NCBI GenBank assembly: GCA_008973525.1
Contig: WACJ01000102.1
Coordinates: forward strand, 930,001 to 994,000
Direction of reading: 5' to 3'
DNA length: 64,000 nucleotides
Source: Stenopsyche tienmushanensis
Lineage: Eukaryota > Arthropoda > Insecta > Trichoptera > Stenopsychidae
Shown here: positions 1 to 13,969 of the stretch, in pieces
How the letters are laid out: the number at the start of each line of letters is the position of its first letter
Position numbering within the stretch: position 1 is the first letter of the stretch
Program-made: the position numbers and the translations under genes
Notes under the pieces: generated by a model
Databases searched by the model: none
The model's input: only the letters and a program-made list of their open reading frames with translations
Told to the model about the DNA's origin: nothing

Positions 1-83
1 GCACTTATTTGTTAGTTAATTTCATTTCAATAGGAATGTTTAAAAAGCTGCCACACTGAGACGTTTGGAGGTTTGTTCTAGAA

Positions 84-1450
84 CAGGGGGGTTCAACCTT
101 TTTTGCATTGAGAGCTACTTTTCAATTTAAAATTGTCTCGGGATCGACTTCTAACATGATTCTTTTTGATTGTTTTTTTTTTCCTTTTTTTAGACGTGTT
201 TATTTTAAATGCGAAATATCATTACATAAATATGTGTTTACAAAATAATTAAAATTTAGTATTATTTTAACATATCATTTTATTATTTATATTCATATAC
301 AACATACATTTCATTTTTGAGGGGGGAAAAATAACAAAGAATTTTTACACTTTTTTCTTGATTCAAATGTTAAATTTAATGAGATATTTGACATTATGTA
401 TCGTTGGCAATCTGCAGATAATCTGGTTGATAAGCATTCGTTGCAAAGCGCATGCAGTCATCGAGGTGGTTGTCTGTCAAATGAGTCCGAAGTTTGAATT
501 TCATATAATTCATATGAGAAAATGAAGATTCGCATAAATATGAACTTCCAAAGCATAATGATATTCGGAGATAGTTGTCTTTCAAATTTTTATATTTTTC
601 TGGATTCATCACCCTCCATATATTAGAAGAGTTGAATTGTGATAATGGGATATCACTTTGCAATTCGATTAAATGCAATTCATCCTCACACATGTCCAAT
701 GAAAATAGCATTGTTATATCTTAAGCAAGACTTTAGAGATTTTCTTCGTTCATATTCAACGATGATAATATGAAGCTGCAAACAGTATTAAGCTTTTTAA
801 AATCTACGAATTTCTTTTCGAATTGATCCAATATTTTCTCGAATTCAGCAATATATTCTTCGTAATTATATAAATCTACGTTTTTACCAATCTCATCTTT
901 TAAATTATTAAAATGGGTGAAATCCTTTTTTCGCAGATTCGACATCCATAGTTTCAATTTCATTTTGAAAAAAATTACTGATGAAACCATATCCATAATG
1001 GTTTTGGATTTTCCTTTTAATTCCAAATTCATTTAATTTAATTTAGAAGTTAAATCTATCAAAAATGCTAGTTTTAATAGCCATTCCTTATTTTGGAAAT
1101 AATTTGACCTTTTATTCTTTCTCTCAATTAAAAATGTTCTTATTTTAAGGTAATAACTCCAGAAATCGAATAAGAACAAGTCCTTTACTCAAACATCTGA
1201 TTTCATTATGTATCAGCAAGTCTTCGTAATATTTGTTTACTTCTTTTAAAAGCAATTTGAATTTTCTTCTCTGCAGTGGCTTACTTCTGATGGAATGGAT
1301 TATCTTTATGGTAATTTTCATCACAACCTCAAAATTTAAAACTTTAGCGCATAACGCATGTTGATGTATCATTTAGTGGTATGAAAAAAAAATTATAGAT
1401 ATCTTCCCCTTTGCATTTTTCTTTAATAGGAAGTATTTTCAGTTGTTCTT
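84..1450 (-). pseudogene. hAT transposon remnant with GTF2IRD2/ZBED-like transposase, broken
   Basis: Minus-strand transposase fragments with several stops and shifts. From upstream: KILPIKEKCKGEDIYNFF (about 1440-1387), then HQHALCAKVLNFEVV and LIHNEIRCLSKGLVL (1372-1145), a middle piece (1032-733), and the C-terminal hAT dimerisation domain SSYLCESSFSHMNYMKFK (711-394). These match the GTF2IRD2-like subgroup of hAT transposases in order. The region normally holding the catalytic DGAPAM segment is missing. The 3' tip is probably CAGGGGGGTTCAACC at 84, a hAT-type end, preceded by the 8-mer ttctagaa (76-83) as a possible target duplication. The other end was not found. Confidence 0.8.
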
Positions 1451-4091
1451 TTTTTGTGCTGCAATCAGGAAAGACCAAAAATTAAGACATTGTAATTACC
1501 ACCTACGAATTCCGAACGTTAATGTGATATGCTCTAATACTTTGGATTAAAGTTATAAGCTTGCATAAAAAATGTTTTACTTTTCAATACCCCTAATGCA
1601 CAAATTCCACTATTGAACTAATTAATTTCCTTGTATATACGATGACCAAGCTTCTTTGTCTGCTTCTAATATTAGCAAAGTGAAACGGACTTGGCTCTCA
1701 CGGATACCTCGGAAGAGGAGCACATGCAGAAATGCAACATTTTGAAAATGAGTTTCAGGTTTGTACATTTAGCAGGTCGACCTTCGACGGCTGGCGAGAT
1801 GGCGACCGTCCTACCAAACCTGCAGCTTAGAGGTCGCTTATATTCCCGATATGGTCAAGATATTTAAACCTTGTGTTACTTATTTAAGCAAATAAGTGAG
1901 AAAAGCCACTCGACCTGACCGCTCGCCGAAGCCTCTCCTGCTACTGGACCACTTTCAAAATCGACAAATCCTCCAAATTTGACTAACCACCGGTTACATT
2001 GTGAACGATCTTTAACGACCGTCGACTTTTAACCTTCCGATCCATAGATAGAATATGATTTAAAAGGCTTCTGTCGATCTTTCGCTAAAAGATCAGCGTA
2101 CTTGACACGGTTGTTCTAGAGCGCCATCCGGCATTTAAGACTTCCCTGTTGAACGACGGCGTTGAATCATTCCAGAATACAAAATGCAATGTAATCCAAA
2201 CGTTTGGGACGATCTTGTCGTCTTAAATCACGTTGAAAACAAACACTATATGTTTTGATGTCGGTCATAAATTCCAGTTTTGGGCAATATAGACTCGGCG
2301 CATAATACTTCACGGCGTCGTTTTAAATTATGCCAACGACGTTATAATACCGGTTTGTGCTTAAATAATCGTTTTGGCACGATTTCGAATAATGAGCGTA
2401 CATTATGTAAGAGATCTATCAATCAGGTTGTTCGAATATCTGAAGCATAGATATGTTTTCGAGTGGGCCGAGAGAAAAACAGCCGTGTTATGTACAAATG
2501 TCCGGAAATAAAAACGCATCCGGAAACATCTCAAAAGAATTTGAGCAACGAATTCAGATGTCGAATTTAGGATTGCGAGCAAAAAGGATGCAATTTGTGG
2601 CGATCAAATCTGATATTTTAAAAACAGATTTAGGTATGATTTATTTATAAGAAGCGACAGTGGATGTCGGAAATGTTAATTTTTGTATACTTGAAAATTC
2701 AAATGAAAACGGAGGATGTTGTAAAATTTGGCATCATTCAAACATTTTCGTAAGATTTGATTGATTCGTGCACTAAATTGCGTTAAACTGATTTCAGATC
2801 CGCCTGTGTGCTAGTTCGTGCGGCACTCATATTCCTAATACAATAAGTTGCATATGTCAAATTGACAAATTATCAATTCGTCAAAATTTTCTGGCTACAA
2901 AATGGATGTTTCTCGTGGCCTCGACTGTATTGTGGCAAATCGGTGTGCCTTGAAGTAAAATATCGACGGTACTCGACCCTTGAGCCGAATCTCCATATGT
3001 AGTGAGTCCTCTTACGAATCTAACCGTGAAATCATTATTTCGTCTACTCGTTTATTATACAATCATTGAGTCAACGGTGAATTATTGATTGAGAAAGGTC
3101 AGTACTTTTCAATCAGAGTTGAAACTACAACAAGGTCCACCTGACTAAATGTTACCTATTAAATGCGCCATGGCTTTGTATTAATATTCAATTCAATGCT
3201 TCTTTTTAATGAACATCTTAGCCCTTGATATTTAATTTTGAGATCGATTAATTTAGATTTAGATTTGTCACAAATTAAATGCCTTAAATCACATTGTTTG
3301 TGTTCACGATATGAGCTCATCTTTTATGCATTTCAATGTGATATTGACGATTACTGCTGACCTAAGCTGGTCCATGCTGTTTTATGCCTACTCACTGTCC
3401 CAAATTATAGTAATAGTTAATCAAAACTTGTCAACCAAACTTTTGAATTACGTTTGAATTCCACAACGAATCTATTTTATATGTTCTGGGAGAACTTGTA
3501 AAATAAATTGGATGTCTTCTTCGCATTCGAGCCGCATCCAAATTTTCATTTAAAACATGTTTTTAACGGCTTGTTTACAAGAACAACAAAAAATAACGTA
3601 TGCCGACACCCAAGTATGATCCTAAATTCTTGATAACCGGTTTTTAAACGAATTAAATCGCTATGCTCTCGAAATTGAACCGAAATGATAAACTGTTCAG
3701 ATGCATGGGGCAAGATTGACCCCGACGTAATTGTATCTATGAAACTATTCAATATGTCAAAGCAAATATCACGTTTGTGACTCTCGTGTGTTTGTATGGA
3801 ACATGTCCGAAATGCCCATTCTTCATTCAGATGTAAAGTAGTATATATTTTTTACGGCCAATAAAATGGACAAACACGTCGAAAAGGATAAATAAAAGAT
3901 TGGGTGTATTTAAACCTCCCTAATATATTATCATCGCATGAAAGCCATGATACGTTCAATGTAGAACTTCTAACAAAGAATAGCAGACATGTCATACAAA
4001 CAAACATTTAAACATAAAATTGATGGTATAAAACATTGTTATTTCCATTTGTTAACGGAAATTGTTAGTTATGAGATGAGACTGTATTGAG
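1451..4091. other. Intergenic; no gene recognised
   Basis: Segment 1680-2450 is somewhat richer in G+C than its surroundings, but no frame gives a recognisable protein. A 65-aa open frame at 2453-2650 has no family I know. No RNA gene was seen. Confidence 0.5.
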
Positions 4092-5322
4092 AGCGGAAAG
4101 AAATGTCATTTTTTTTGGATTGCGTCTTTGCCAGTCAGTTTGCCTCGGGTTGCTGTCGAGTGAATACGTCAAAGTTTGTATCACTTTGAAGCTCCGTTGT
4201 TTGTCTTACTTTTTCAAATATTTTTATATTTTTTTAGCCATAGTGAAAATGTCCATTCCAGAAATTGATGAGACCCATTTGCGATCTTGTTTGCTGTTTT
4301 TATTCGATAAAGTATTAAAAGCAAAAGAAGCTATCCAGAGCATCTGTGATACATATGGCAACATATTGAATATTCGATAATGCCATAGATCGTTTAAAAA
4401 ATTCAAAAGTGACGACAGAGATTTGAAAAATAAAGCAAAATCAGGACGACCTCCAATAATCGATGATGACGCATTAAATTCTCTGATTAAATCTGATCCT
4501 CGAAAAACAACCAAGGAATTATCGCTAGACATCGGCTGACTCGAGAAAAAACATAGACAGGGAATTTGGGTACTGCACGAGTTGTCATCAACGGTCTTGG
4601 AACAACGGATTTGTTCATCGCTATTGTCCAGATATAAAACAGATCCATTTTTAAAAACGATCGTTACTGGGGATGAAAAGTGGGTCTTCTACAACAGTCC
4701 AAGAAAGAAAAAATAGTGGCTTTCTTTAAATCAATTACCCTGTTTCTACCCCTCGATCGTCATTATCCTTGAAAAAGTCCTCCTTTGTGTTTGGTGGGAT
4801 TTTTTTGGCATAATTCACTACGAATTATTAAAATCTGGCCAAACTGTCACAGTAGAGATATACTGTGCACAATTAGATGGATTAAAAGCGGAAATGCTCA
4901 AAAAGCGATCAGTGCTAGTTAACAATCAAAGAAGAATATTACAGCATGATAATGAAAGATCAGACGCAACAAGGATTACGCAGAACAATATAAGGGAGCT
5001 GGATTTGGAAGTGCTGCAATATCCACCATATTCTCCTGATGTTGCACCTTCAGACTATCATATTTTCAAGTCATTAGATCATTCGCTTCGCGATAAAAAA
5101 AATCATTTCTGTGGAACAAGTGAAAAATCTTGTGAAAGTTTTGGATTCTTACTTTAGTGGAAAACCGGCCGAATTTTACAAAAGAGGCATTACAAAGCTA
5201 CCTAATCTGTGGAGGGCGATTATAAATAATAATGGAAATTATTTAATTGAGTAATATTATATTGCTTTTATTAAAAAATTTTTTTTCTCCAAATAATAAA
5301 AAAATGACATTTCTTTCCGCTT
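4092..5322 (+). mobile_element. mariner element with both terminal repeats, transposase decayed
   Basis: Imperfect terminal inverted repeats, AGCGGAAAGAAATGTCATTT at 4092 and its complement ending near 5322, bound about 1.23 kb, the normal mariner length. Transposase pieces run in order on the plus strand: N-terminal MSIPEIDETHLRSCLLF with DALNSLIKSDPRKTTKEL, then VTGDEKWVFYNSPRKKK followed by a stop (about 4660-4715), LQHDNERSD, and YPPYSPDVAPSDYHIFKSL (about 4930-5075). The three DD34D Asp positions are all still readable, but stops and shifts kill the frame. Confidence 0.88.
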
Positions 5323-6807
5323 TACCTAATATGTGTTTGTTGATCTTGTTTATAATTTTGTCCATCAAGCCTCCGTATAGAAAATGTTTGAGTCATCAAA
5401 TTATGTTCCATAGAATTTGCTATCAATCTCGATACTAAATTACCTGATTATAAGCGAGCATTTCAGGATTGGCTTATAATATTTTAAAACTTAAATTTGG
5501 ACTAGTCTTTTGAGCATTCCCACGGATGCACAATAAACAATAGATGATAAAATACTCAATTAGAATTTAACACAATGCTTATTTGTGAGCCGTAGACAGT
5601 TAGATATGCTAGCATATCCGACATCGAAATCAGCGTCAGGCGCCTTCAAATGCAAGTGCATGCGTTTGACTGCACTTTCTGCATCACTTTCCTTATTAAG
5701 TCCTACTTTATCAATTAATCTCCCCTATTTTTCAATCTCGTCTGGGTTCATACAATAGGTTAAATTATACTGCAACAAATGGCGGAATCTCCGGGATTTA
5801 ATGATCCGCGTTCGACAAAAGTGCTTCGACTTATAAATAGAATCGGAGCTAAATTCATCTGCAGAAACGCATTTCGAAGATCGATTTATAATTTGTATCC
5901 GGTATTCTTAGCTTTTATGTTAAAAATGTTGTTATTATATATGTGATTAAATATTGAGGCTTTCTGTGATCCGATGCGTACAGGGGGTTGTCGATAGCGG
6001 ATCTAGGATCTAGCCAAATTAAAATATTTGGGTATCAATTATGCCAGCGCATGAACAACTTCCGACCCTTCGGCTTTAATATCCTTGGACAGATCCGTTG
6101 GTTCCGAATGTCGCAAGTCTTTCTATCGGGTTAATGCGCCGGATGCGAGCTACTCGCCTTAAATATGTGAACCCGTTCATTCGGCTCGTTTATCTTCCTA
6201 ATTGAATTTCAGAGAAACAGCTCCAACTTTCATCCCGAATGATATGTTGTTATTCAATTAAATCTTTTCCAGACAGTTCGTACAGCAAAAATTATGAAAT
6301 ACAGGCTAAATATTTAAAATTTATCGATCAAAAACGCCGTCTGTTAAAAGATCTGTCTATTCCCAAGTATTTATAATTGATGCATAGCTTTGACGTTTTC
6401 TGAGAATGTTTATAATTTTAACTAATAGATCCTTTAATGTTATACGACAATGCATTTTTACTGCATTTAAAAAAATAAAGCAGCTCAGAATTGAATTCCA
6501 ACGGATCCAAATGCACTCGGCTTGTAATTTTCTTCGTTTTTTGTTAGAGGAATACGCTCTGTTTCATTTTGTTTCTTCTTTATGAATGAGATTTGTTGAA
6601 CTTTTATGAGCAACGCCGTATATTGTGTCCATTGACTTTAAGCCCCATAAAATATGTAAATGATGTGAGAGAACCCATTCTACTACTTTGTTTGACAATG
6701 AAATAAATTCTATGTAAAAAGTCTTAATACAAATATTTTGATTGCATTCATCGAAATTGTATATTGGAAAACAATGTAAATTTATAAAGAAAATCCGTAA
6801 ATAATTA
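5323..6807. other. Intergenic; no gene recognised
   Basis: AT-rich with short G+C-richer patches (5580-5660, 5980-6200). No coding signal, RNA gene or repeat I can name. Confidence 0.45.
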
Positions 6808-7189
6808 TCAGGTCAGTCCAAAAGTACGTGCGGTTCATTTTTGGAAAAAAATTAAACAATGTAAATAAAACACAATTTAACACACCATCTACAATTTTTC
6901 GCCATCTTACAGGTAACTTTTTAATTCCATTGCTGTATAAAGACACCGGTTTTGAGTAGAAAAAAGTTCCATTTTGTACATCCAGTTTAGAATTTAACTT
7001 TTTCACCAGCAAAACAAAATGTAAAGCGTAAAATAAGAGAAAATCACTTATTTTGTGGGAATAAGCAGGATGCAGCAAAAGCTCCCAATTAAATTCACTA
7101 ATTTTTTGCAGCGTTGTTCGAGCCGTATGTGGTTTAGCGTTATCATGATGAACCAATCGCGGACGTTTTTTAATCAGTTCTAAGTTTAA

Positions 7190-7505
7190 CCTTTTGAGGA
7201 GCGAGCAAATTTAAAATCGATGAAGTCGTTGATGTCATAATCGCTTTACACCGATTACTTTTTGTCATTATTTATCATTTATCATTTCCTTCTAAAGCAG
7301 GAGCAAATGAATCGGTTTCTTGTGTATTGTTTATGTAAAGAAATTAAGTGGTCTTGTATGCTATCAACAGTGTTTATTTACAACTGACTCTGCCTTGAAT
7401 TGAAGATTGTCTTACGCTGATAGGAGCTGACAGTAAATAATCGGTGTAAAGCGATTATGGCATCAACGACTTCATCGATTTTAAATTTGCTCACTCCTCA
7501 AAAGG
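7190..7505. mobile_element. TTAA-flanked MITE (piggyBac-like ends), variant subfamily, nested in mariner
   Basis: A 316-bp unit with TTAA at 7186-7189 and 7506-7509 and long, near-perfect inverted repeats of about 70 bp starting CCTTTTGAGGAGCGAGCAAA. The TTAA duplication and C-rich tips are piggyBac-like. The middle shares GCTATCAACAGTGTTTATTT with the larger family at 33379-33801. No coding capacity. Confidence 0.85.
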
Positions 7506-7693
7506 TTAAATGACGAAAAACTGTTCCATGAGATGAATCCATCCTTTCTGCAATCTGATCCATCGTTAATTGTGGTTCTGACACCACAAGATTTTTAAGA
7601 ACGTCGTTATCAAAATGAACAAGACTTCCTGAATGGGGTTCATCATAAATACAGCTTTCTCCAACTTTAAATTTTTAAAACCATTTCTGAACA

Positions 7694-7730
7694 GTCCCTA
7701 CTATCGATATCGATATCCGATAGTAGGGAC
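7694..7730. repeat. 37-bp hairpin inside mariner
   Basis: Perfect 13-bp arms GTCCCTACTATCG and CGATAGTAGGGAC around an 11-base ATATCGATATC-type centre. It lies just upstream of the mariner N-terminal coding remnant on the minus strand. Confidence 0.75.
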
Positions 7731-7922
7731 CTATTATCGATATTAATTTTCTATGAGTACTAATATGCATCTGATGTTTATGAAAATTGGTGACAGACTG
7801 ATTAATACATTAGCCAAGCAACGATAACTTTCGATAGGTTCGAAATATAATGTTAAATTGTGTTTTATTTACATTGTTTAAACATTTCTTAAAAATGCGC
7901 ACGAACTTTTGAACTGGCCTGA

Positions 7923-10900
7923 TAGAAACAAAGCTTAATAAAATAATAAGGGCTTTAAGTAGAGTCTTAAACGACAATGGAAACATATTCCGTAGTATCA
8001 CATTCGGGCAGCATGCGATACATTTATCACCATATTCAACGCTCTCATCAAGGTCCAAGGAGATCATATTGAAAAATAAAATAAAGTCATTTCATAACGC
8101 TATTTGAAGAATTAAATTCAAGATTATTAATATTAATAAATGACGCTTTAAATTTACAGTACTTGATCTGGTAAGCTCTATATACTTCAATATTTTACAT
8201 TAAGAAAGTGGTTCAAGATGAATTCAAATACAAACACATAGGTAATATTCTCTTGTATTGTTCTTATCTAATATAACAGTATTAGTACACACGATTGTAT
8301 ATTAATATGTAATTAGCGATAGCTTAGGAAAGACAAAGGTACAGCACAGATAGTGAAACAAATTTCTCAAAAAATTAATGGATAACATCAATAATCTCTG
8401 AAGAATTTTAAATGTGAAATAAACGTAGGTTGGCACTTTCCAGTACGAAAACATTGTCTCCTAATCATCTTGAATCCATTGCTGTTTTAGCAAGTTTTAC
8501 CGCAGATGCATTCATTAATTGAATCGAACGTAATATAATCGATTTCATGAAATCCATATTTAATTGAGCTCATTCTGAGATTGCAAGAATGCAGCGCGAC
8601 GATATAAATAACCAGACCATATGGCCGAGCCATCTCAATCGACTCGCATAGAAATATTATAAGCTGTAAACGAATAAATAAAATACAAAGTAGTTCCGAT
8701 CCAGGTCTGTTCAAGTCCTCGTTTTGTGACAAAGAGCAATGAGGCGAGACTATCAGAAGAACAGAATATTAATCGGGCACAATTTTAACCGTGGATGCAG
8801 CACTGAAGATGAGACAATGCCAATGCAATTGCCATCTTTAAAGTCCTCATTTTTAACGACGTCCTGGAAAGATGGTACGTAACGCTTTGGTGCTTCTAAT
8901 GACTCCCGGTGCGGTCTCCACGGCCGAAAAAGGTAACAGTCGGGAATTGCCGCAGTGGCGAAGGCAACGAAATGGAGCCAGGAATGGAACAGAAATGGAG
9001 TAGTCGACCAGGGCCCCTGAAACACTTCACTATATTCAACACATTGAGTTGGTTAGCTCTTCTGTAACTTGAATTTCACCTTAAAATCTGACTATATTAA
9101 CATGTTAACAGCGGGACACGAGAATTCTCATGTTTGCAAAGACTGTGCATAAACCGTGGCACACAAGAAAACTCGTTCACAAAATTTACTTATTTGCTAA
9201 AATGTATCATTCTCGATATATAATGTCGCAAATAAATGTTAAATGTAGACCGTCTCACATGCTTTTTTCCTCAAAGAAGTATCGAAACTTGAATTTTTTT
9301 ATAGGTGTAATCTGCAGATATTGATGAGTACAAAAAAATTAAGATCGACGAAAAACTTCAAATGAAGAAGAAAAGCGTTTAAAGTGAAAAAAAGTCCTAT
9401 GAACTTATTGAGTGATGTGTTAAACAAATAATAACATCGGCCTAGCATAACTTTACAACCGCATCGTTACCAATCAATTGGGAAATTATTTTAAATATAA
9501 ACAATCACCAATTGGAAAATACTTTCATGATTTATAATGGGAGGTGATTAATTTAATCGTTCACCGTACAGGAAACGAGTGATGTTAAAATCGGATGGAT
9601 AGTTGAAAATGTCTGGTGGAAGCCACTCGACTGGATATTACAGAATGCATAGATAAGAAGAATGATGTCCAAGAGCTGTGCGTCGAATCAAAATAAGTCA
9701 TTGAAAAGTGAATTCAAATGAAAGAGGATCATAAAAACTATCTCCCCCTTTATCAATTCGTTCACCTTCGCAAGTTACGCCATTGTCGGTTATCGGGAAT
9801 TTGCGAAGGTGTTGTCTTCGCGCAGCTCACTCGTTCCACTGCGTTCTCGGGAAAAATGACAAATCGTTCCATATGAGGCTATAACGAAATGCGATCCTCA
9901 TCCTTCGACAAAAAAAATGCTAATATTCACATCACGCACGTTCTCAGAAATGGTTCTATACAAACAGTGCCGTCGCGATAAGACTCCAAGTTCCGACGAA
10001 GAGCTAAAGAACCCGACCGGTCCACCTACACCTGTTATATTACATTCAGAAGAAATACCACTGCAGCTTTACTATCGAGCAAAATCGGCCAGAGGCCCAT
10101 AAAGATGCCACTGTATTTTTCTGAATCAATTTTCGGCGTGAAAATCCATTGTTGCAATATATCGACGGAATAAACCAGATGATAATATGCCGCTGAAACT
10201 GAAAGGAATAGGAATCATTTACGTTTTGACACATATTACATGTGAGCATAATTTTAATTATTCGTTTTCGTTTATGCAAAGGCTCTATGCATCATACTCT
10301 ATGATACTTGAATCACAATACACTCAAACTTATTTTTGTGCGTCTTTTTTTGTGCGATTTCGAAGTTATGCGGTTTTTTAAAAGCATTATTTTTTTTGTC
10401 TATTTATTATTATTTATTTTCTTTATCTTTATCTATTTTCAACTAACACTGAACTACTGCCAGTTTAGTTTAGAATTTTAAAAAAAAATTAAAACTGTGA
10501 CAAAATAAGGTCAAAAAATGACTTGACCGATTTTTTTTTAAATAGTTGCCATTTTGTGAAAATATATATATTTTTGAGGTAGGGATTATAGCGACATCTT
10601 TATTAATTAAGAACTATATTGTTAGAAAGAGAAAATCTATACAGAACAATGATTACATTGACACTGCGCTTACTATTTCTTCCGAAGAAGAGAGCGGTTT
10701 TGAGTCATCTAAAATTGCAACGAAAACTATCATACTACAATGATAGTTTGTAATTAAAATTATGAGTATTTCTCTAGTGGACGTCTGAAATTTGAAATGA
10801 CAGATGATAGACATCCTTAAGATATTACCAAATATGTTATGTTTTAATTGCCTTTTTGTTTTCCTGTTTTTTTAATGCGATTTTGGCTATATTTTATATA

Positions 10901-11931
10901 GCTGTTTCAAAGTTATGCGGTTTTTAAAATCTATGAAACGCATCTTCACTTTTTCTATGTAAGTCATAGTTTTTTTGTGCGATTATCCGCGGAACGTATC
11001 TACCGCACAAAAAAGTGTATATGCTTATCAGCATCGATTCAGTTCCAAACAACTATATCGAACCGTTTACGGTTTTCTCGAAGAAATTTTTTATTCATAA
11101 ACTGATGTCGCCTTGTCTTTAGATCCAAATTATAACCTGATCAGGTCGTTGTATTCTCGTTATCACTCACTGCTCCAAATAATTGATGGTAAAGACCGTT
11201 TAAAGAAACGCACACTACCATTGAAACAATCATATGTTATACTTTTCGCGAGCCGTCATCGAGAGTTTCATGTGTGTCAGAATCGATTAAAGTCTCAAAT
11301 AAAATCAATCGTAACGAACAAATTTAAAAGGTTCACCCTTTTGCTATCTTTATAAAGATACCGGAGAGTTATTCTTACTGCATGTCCTTGTGATCCCTAT
11401 TTGAAACACTTTAAATATCAAATACAGATATTTAGTTCTGCTGATGCAATCAAACGAACAATGAAAACAGTATGATGCATTTCCCATAATTGAGATCAAA
11501 TTAAAATAAATACCTAGATAAAATACAAACGAAGCATATGCAACGACAGTGGGCAGGTCATGTGACGAATCGAACATGCGGTAATTGATTCAAATCAGGT
11601 TTTAAAAGAATGGAGGCTAATTAAAGAGCTCTTTGTTGCATTGAACGATGATAAATGATATTTCCAAATAGGAATTTTATAATTTTACAACTGGACATCA
11701 AAACAAAATTGAGTCAATGCGTTCCATGAAATTTGACTACTTGCATCTCATAGCAATTACCTCACACATCCTGCCGATTCTTAGAAAATCGATCGCAATG
11801 GCGTTTCTATAGAAATGATATACAAGCCTTTTATTTAACGGCCACGAACTGAAGCGATTAGATCATCGAAGATATTTTAATAAAATCGTTTTAAAAAAAT
11901 GGCCAAATATGACCAAAACAACATTTTGATC
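7923..11931. other. Intergenic; two weak coding-like patches
   Basis: No recognised gene. Two patches read somewhat like exons on the plus strand. At 8739-8875 a frame starting MRRDYQKNRILIGHNF ends at a strong-looking GTACGT donor. At about 9960-10102 a frame containing SSDEELKNPTGPPTP follows a TTCTCAG. They are not linked by any evidence and neither peptide is known to me. The rest is AT-rich, including the 10380-10560 and 10860-10990 stretches. Confidence 0.25.
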
Positions 11932-11935
11932 TTAA

Positions 11936-12064
11936 CACATTCCCGTCGGGTTGTGCATATGTGCGATTATTGCATTAGATCCTTTTTTTCAATTAATTAC
12001 ATGACCAAAGACGCACAGGTGCGTCCACTGATAATACCCAAAAGACGCACATATGCGTATGTGT
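11936..12064. mobile_element. 129-bp TTAA-flanked mini-element, second family
   Basis: TTAA at 11932-11935 and 12065-12068 flanks ends reading CACATTCCCGTCGGG and, complemented, CACATACGCATATGTGCG. The inside contains the imperfect dyad GACGCACAGGTGCGTC. Related ends are at 16083 and 22039. Non-coding. Confidence 0.7.
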
Positions 12065-12068
12065 TAAT

Positions 12069-13969
12069 ATACGATTTCAATTGGAATTTTGTACAAAAGC
12101 AATACAACAGGATTACGTTATAAAAGAGCGCCTAAGCGCTTTCAGCTTATCGCTTTCCATTTAATGATGGTGTTATAAATAATTTAACAGAAGAACTATT
12201 GCATGAATACTGAGTATTATTTATTTAATCGCATTTCCTGTCATATTTGACACACTTTTCTTTGCGATCAGACCGACATTCCGTAAAGCCCTTCGAGCTT
12301 CCAGTAATCTCTATTAAATACAATGTAGGCATAAATTGTTTTCAATACCATAATCGACAGCTTATTTCATGGGATGTAAAGCGATCCAGGATGTGTAATA
12401 TCGTGCATACATCATGCGAGTATTAATACGTCCATCAGCGAGATCATTGGTTTTAAAAATATCGATCGTCAAGAATGAATCAATATTTTACGTTGATTTC
12501 GATTTGGTCGTTATTAGAGCTTAAAAAATGATCGGCTATGAATAAATTAGCTCCAATGCGAAGCGAGGAATCCTGCTTTAATGAACGATCCACAGAAACA
12601 TTCAGAGTACTCAATTTGCATCTACGTCTTCGTTTAATCTCTGTCCATATCAATTACATTTGAATAGAATCGATTTCGCTCATTTATGATTAGTGTAGTA
12701 TGAATTCATTTAAATTTATCATATTTACTAAAAGCATATGATGCAACAGTGCGTATTTGAATACACAATGCTACTTGGTTATTATGCAATTATACATCTT
12801 GGAATGTCCAAGGTGTGCAACCAAATTGTTTACATGCCCACGAGATGCGCATTTTTAACACCTTTTTGGCGGTATATTAATGCATCAAGACTTGATGATT
12901 AAGCTCAATGTCTTTAAAATATTCAGTATTCAATTGAGGCCTTTGACTGACTGTCGTAGTTTGACAACAGTCAGGAATATCAGCCAAGAAAATTCATATT
13001 CCACTTTTTCTCCGTCAAGGAACACAGAAATCACCATGTTGAGAAGGACTTATTCCTCTTGGACAACTCAATGTTAAATTGGCTTGTGTATTGTAGATGA
13101 ACTTGTATCGAGCATTGGATATGACCCGAGTAGCTTCTAACCCTCTTATAGTCACTCGCTGTTTTTAACTATTTTTGGATCCTTTAAACAAATATAATTA
13201 TTTCACAAGTATGTGATTTCTCTTATACATTTTTGCATAGATTTAAGCTCTCGAGTAACAAATTCATAGAACGTTTGACTTGTTGATATATCCGTTTATG
13301 ATATCCAATCGAAAGAACGAAATTCATTGTGTCAAGGATAGATATATCAGGATAAATAAAACATGCAGATTTTCCATTTTTGTAAATATTTTGGGAATGA
13401 ATAAATGCATTTTTTAGTATGCGGCGAAAAAAGATGATTGACAAATTCAGTAAAATGCAAATAGATTTCGGCGTCCTATTTCGGATTGCATTCAATTTGG
13501 GCATATTTAAAGCATTCTTGCAGTTATTTTTGAATTATGAATTTCGAATGTTTATGCTAAATTTTGAGTTTGAACAACCCGTTTCTACAGCTTGTAAACG
13601 ATATAAACATTTGGTCTGATGCTCGGTATGATTGATAAATAAATACCCTTAGCTATCCTGAAGATCCACCTGGTCTGACTGTAAATGTCCGTCAAGGATA
13701 TTTACAAACAAAAATGAAGAATCCATGCTTGAAACCATAAATGGATAGGAAAATAGTATACATTTTACTGAAACAGAAAGGGATGATAGTACGATGAATT
13801 ATATTATTGGTTTATTTTGAAAATCTTCCTCAATATCATATCAAATTTTATATCGTGTTGCTTAAAGTTTTTTTAATTGGATCGAGTGCTACAAAAGAGA
13901 ATTAAACTGAAATATATCTAAATAAGATTTAGATACTAATGAACTTTTGAGGTAGACGTAAATTAGATC
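12069..13969. other. Intergenic; no gene recognised
   Basis: AT-rich, short open frames only, none with a recognisable product. No repeat shared with other parts of the window was noticed. Confidence 0.45.

Larger units (their letters stand above)
6808..7922 (-). mobile_element. mariner, internally deleted, interrupted by a TTAA-flanked element
   Basis: Long terminal inverted repeats (starting TCAGGYCAGTYCAAAAGT, similarity extending about 75 bp inward) at 6808 and 7922, with TA on both sides. The minus-strand transposase keeps an N-terminal HTH part (DVLKNLVV, QIAERMDSSHGTVFRHL, about 7660-7510). The frame is then cut by the 7190-7505 element and resumes with VHHDNAKPHTARTTLQKISE (7156 onward) and the C-terminal GIKKLPVRWRKIVDGV. 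The block with the first catalytic Asp is absent, so the copy was dead apart from the later insertion. Without the insert the element is about 0.8 kb. Confidence 0.88.
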
